DNA of 11,739 nucleotides, taken from an uncultured Rhodospirillaceae bacterium (GTDB lineage Bacteria; Pseudomonadota; Alphaproteobacteria; CAAGCB01; CAG-977). Under the pieces are notes generated by a model. It saw nothing but the letters and a program-made list of their open reading frames with translations, searched no databases and was not told where the DNA came from. The stretch lies in NCBI GenBank assembly GCA_900553035.1, contig USCC01000066.1, positions 1 to 11,739 of the forward strand, read 5' to 3'. Positions 10,673 through 11,739 of the stretch are shown one piece after another; within the stretch, counting starts at the first letter, position 1; each line of letters begins with the position of its first letter. Both the position numbers and the translations under genes were made by a program.

Positions 10673-11739
10673 CTAGCGATAATTGTTCGGATAACCCGAA
10701 GGACACGTCGACAGTTCTTCGTAATCGCTGTACTGGTAGTATGTGTCATTTGTACCTTTCGGATCCCAGAAATTCCCCTTGTCCGGGAGGCCCCACGAGG
10801 AAGGGGAGAGCATCATATCGTAATTGTACTCAAAAGCGCAGACGTTTATATGCTTCATCTTGTGGCCTTGATCATCCCCGACCGGCATACTGTAGCAGAT
10901 ACTCCTTCTTTTATCTCCTTTTCGGTACTGCTGACAGTACTGGTTGCCATCCTTAGTCTGGATCATCGTACTACACATGATATCGGTGAAATAATAGGCG
11001 TCTTGTGTGTTAGTGAAACAGATCTCCTGCTGGTTCCAGTAGGCGCTATTACTACTACCACAGAAGCTTGAGGAGGAGTCGTTGGACGATGTGTGGGCCA
11101 GCTCCCAAGCACCAAAAGTATCTATCCAGCAACCGCTCCCACCACTAATTCCATCTAGACCCGTACAGGGCGTATAACAGAAGGTGTGTTGAGACCCTTT
11201 CCTTTTCAGACACTTCGAGCCATACCCAAACTTGTTACAGTCCGAATTACACGCACACGGCTGATATAGGGACTGATAAGGATTGCTTGGGTTGAAGGAA
11301 TAGTTGTCGCCTGGCCCAGGAGCGAAACACGCCAGGCCCTCATTATAAGCTTTATGCCCATTACACGGATGACGACACGAACCCCGCCCGGTCGCAACCG
11401 TAATGTATTGCTTGCCCGTCGTCGAATCCGTCAACGTCGGACAGTTACATCCCGCGTACTCCCCGTTCGCACAGTTCGTACACACACCGCCGACACACTT
11501 CTTCCCCTTCGAACAGGTCACATTCGCACAGGCATCAACCTTCTCGCACCCGCCCGAACCGTTGGCGACCTGCCCCGAAGGACAACCACATGTTTCACCC
11601 TTCGCACAGTTCGTACACACACCGCCGACACACTTCTTCCCAGCCGAACAGGTCAAATTCGCACAGGCATCAACCTTCTCGCACCCGCCCGAACCGTTGG
11701 CGACCTGCCCCGAAGGACAACCACATGTTTCACCCTTCG
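10673..11739 (-). CDS. Cys-rich repeat protein, probably exported (partial, N-terminus outside window)
   Basis: The frame is open from the TAG at 10673-10675 to the right edge without a start codon that looks genuine (a TTG at 11656 lies inside a repeat), so the N-terminus is outside. The N-terminal visible part is a 45-residue tandem repeat: 'CVGGVCTNCAKGETCGCPSG' followed by 'QVANGSGGCEKVDACANLTC'. After the last repeat comes a C-terminal domain of about 240 residues with roughly 19 Cys, rich in Gly, Ser, Tyr and Asn, for example 'PCACNSDCNKFGYGSKCLK' and 'STCPSGYPNNYR' at the very end. Such Cys density suggests oxidative folding outside the cytosol, hence a surface or secreted protein with EGF-like modules. 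I cannot see a signal peptide because that end is missing. Base composition looks more AT-balanced than the neighbouring genes (by eye), which would fit a separate history. Confidence 0.75.
   Translation of the reverse strand, partial: KGETCGCPSGQVANGSGGCEKVDACANLTCSAGKKCVGGVCTNCAKGETCGCPSGQVANGSGGCEKVDACANVTCSKGKKCVGGVCTNCANGEYAGCNCPTLTDSTTGKQYITVATGRGSCRHPCNGHKAYNEGLACFAPGPGDNYSFNPSNPYQSLYQPCACNSDCNKFGYGSKCLKRKGSQHTFCYTPCTGLDGISGGSGCWIDTFGAWELAHTSSNDSSSSFCGSSNSAYWNQQEICFTNTQDAYYFTDIMCSTMIQTKDGNQYCQQYRKGDKRRSICYSMPVGDDQGHKMKHINVCAFEYNYDMMLSPSSWGLPDKGNFWDPKGTNDTYYQYSDYEELSTCPSGYPNNYR
11466..11739 (-). repeat. 135-bp near-identical tandem repeat in the Cys-rich gene
   Basis: Copies at 11466-11600 and 11601-11735 differ at only 4 of 135 positions by my alignment, and a third copy starts at 11736 and leaves the window. 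The unit is 45 codons, so gain or loss keeps the frame. Such high identity points to recent duplication or homogenisation. Confidence 0.85.

Noticed and set aside
11466..11739. Direct repeats considered as a CRISPR array
   Set aside because: Units are contiguous 135-bp copies without spacers and encode a Cys-rich protein repeat.

Overview
The window looks like a chromosomal piece of a Gram-negative bacterium with a GC content in the mid-fifties (judged by eye). A proteobacterial, possibly alphaproteobacterial and host-associated, origin is suggested by a BioG-type esterase next to an anhydro-MurNAc kinase, and by a large Cys-rich repeat protein of a kind I associate with uncultured gut alphaproteobacteria. 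That placement is inference. Both ends of the window cut through genes.

Left part (1-5671, all minus strand): a tightly packed six-gene operon for building or decorating a surface polysaccharide. In transcription order it encodes an FdtA/QdtA-type dTDP-sugar 3,4-ketoisomerase, an ATP-grasp/HAD fusion, a GH43-like beta-propeller protein, a GNAT/FemAB-like acyltransferase, a CgeB-like glycosyltransferase, and an SGNH-hydrolase-like protein cut by the window start. Three junctions are 4-base ATGA overlaps. Two other starts (2044 and 2984) were moved inward from TTG codons to ATGs; at 2984 a strong Shine-Dalgarno sequence decides it.

Middle (5672-7229): the most interesting part. Upstream of the operon lies an intergenic stretch flanked by a pair of inverted sites, AAAAAACG-AG-CGTTTTTTT (5774-5792) and AAAAAACG-CT-CGTTATTTTT (5955-5974). 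Each is a near-palindrome around an asymmetric central dinucleotide, which is the layout of a serine-recombinase crossover site. They bound a 181-bp segment. Next to it are two co-directional serine recombinase genes: an intact Mpi-like DNA invertase (6624-7229) and a paralogue (5921-6550) that has lost several catalytic residues but keeps its DNA-binding region. The right-hand site lies inside the 3' end of the degenerate paralogue. Inversion would therefore swap the DNA upstream of the polysaccharide operon and also replace the paralogue's C-terminal tail. I propose a phase-variation switch for the polysaccharide operon.

Right part (7323-11739): a divergent bioG-anmK pair (ATGA overlap) on the plus strand. 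It is followed by a leader region with a good sigma-70-type promoter, a CRP-like palindrome about 60 bases upstream of the predicted transcription start, and a hairpin. These precede a gene for a protein built of exact 38-residue repeats. Two terminators follow. A minus-strand Cys-rich protein gene with nearly identical 135-bp tandem repeats then runs off the right edge.
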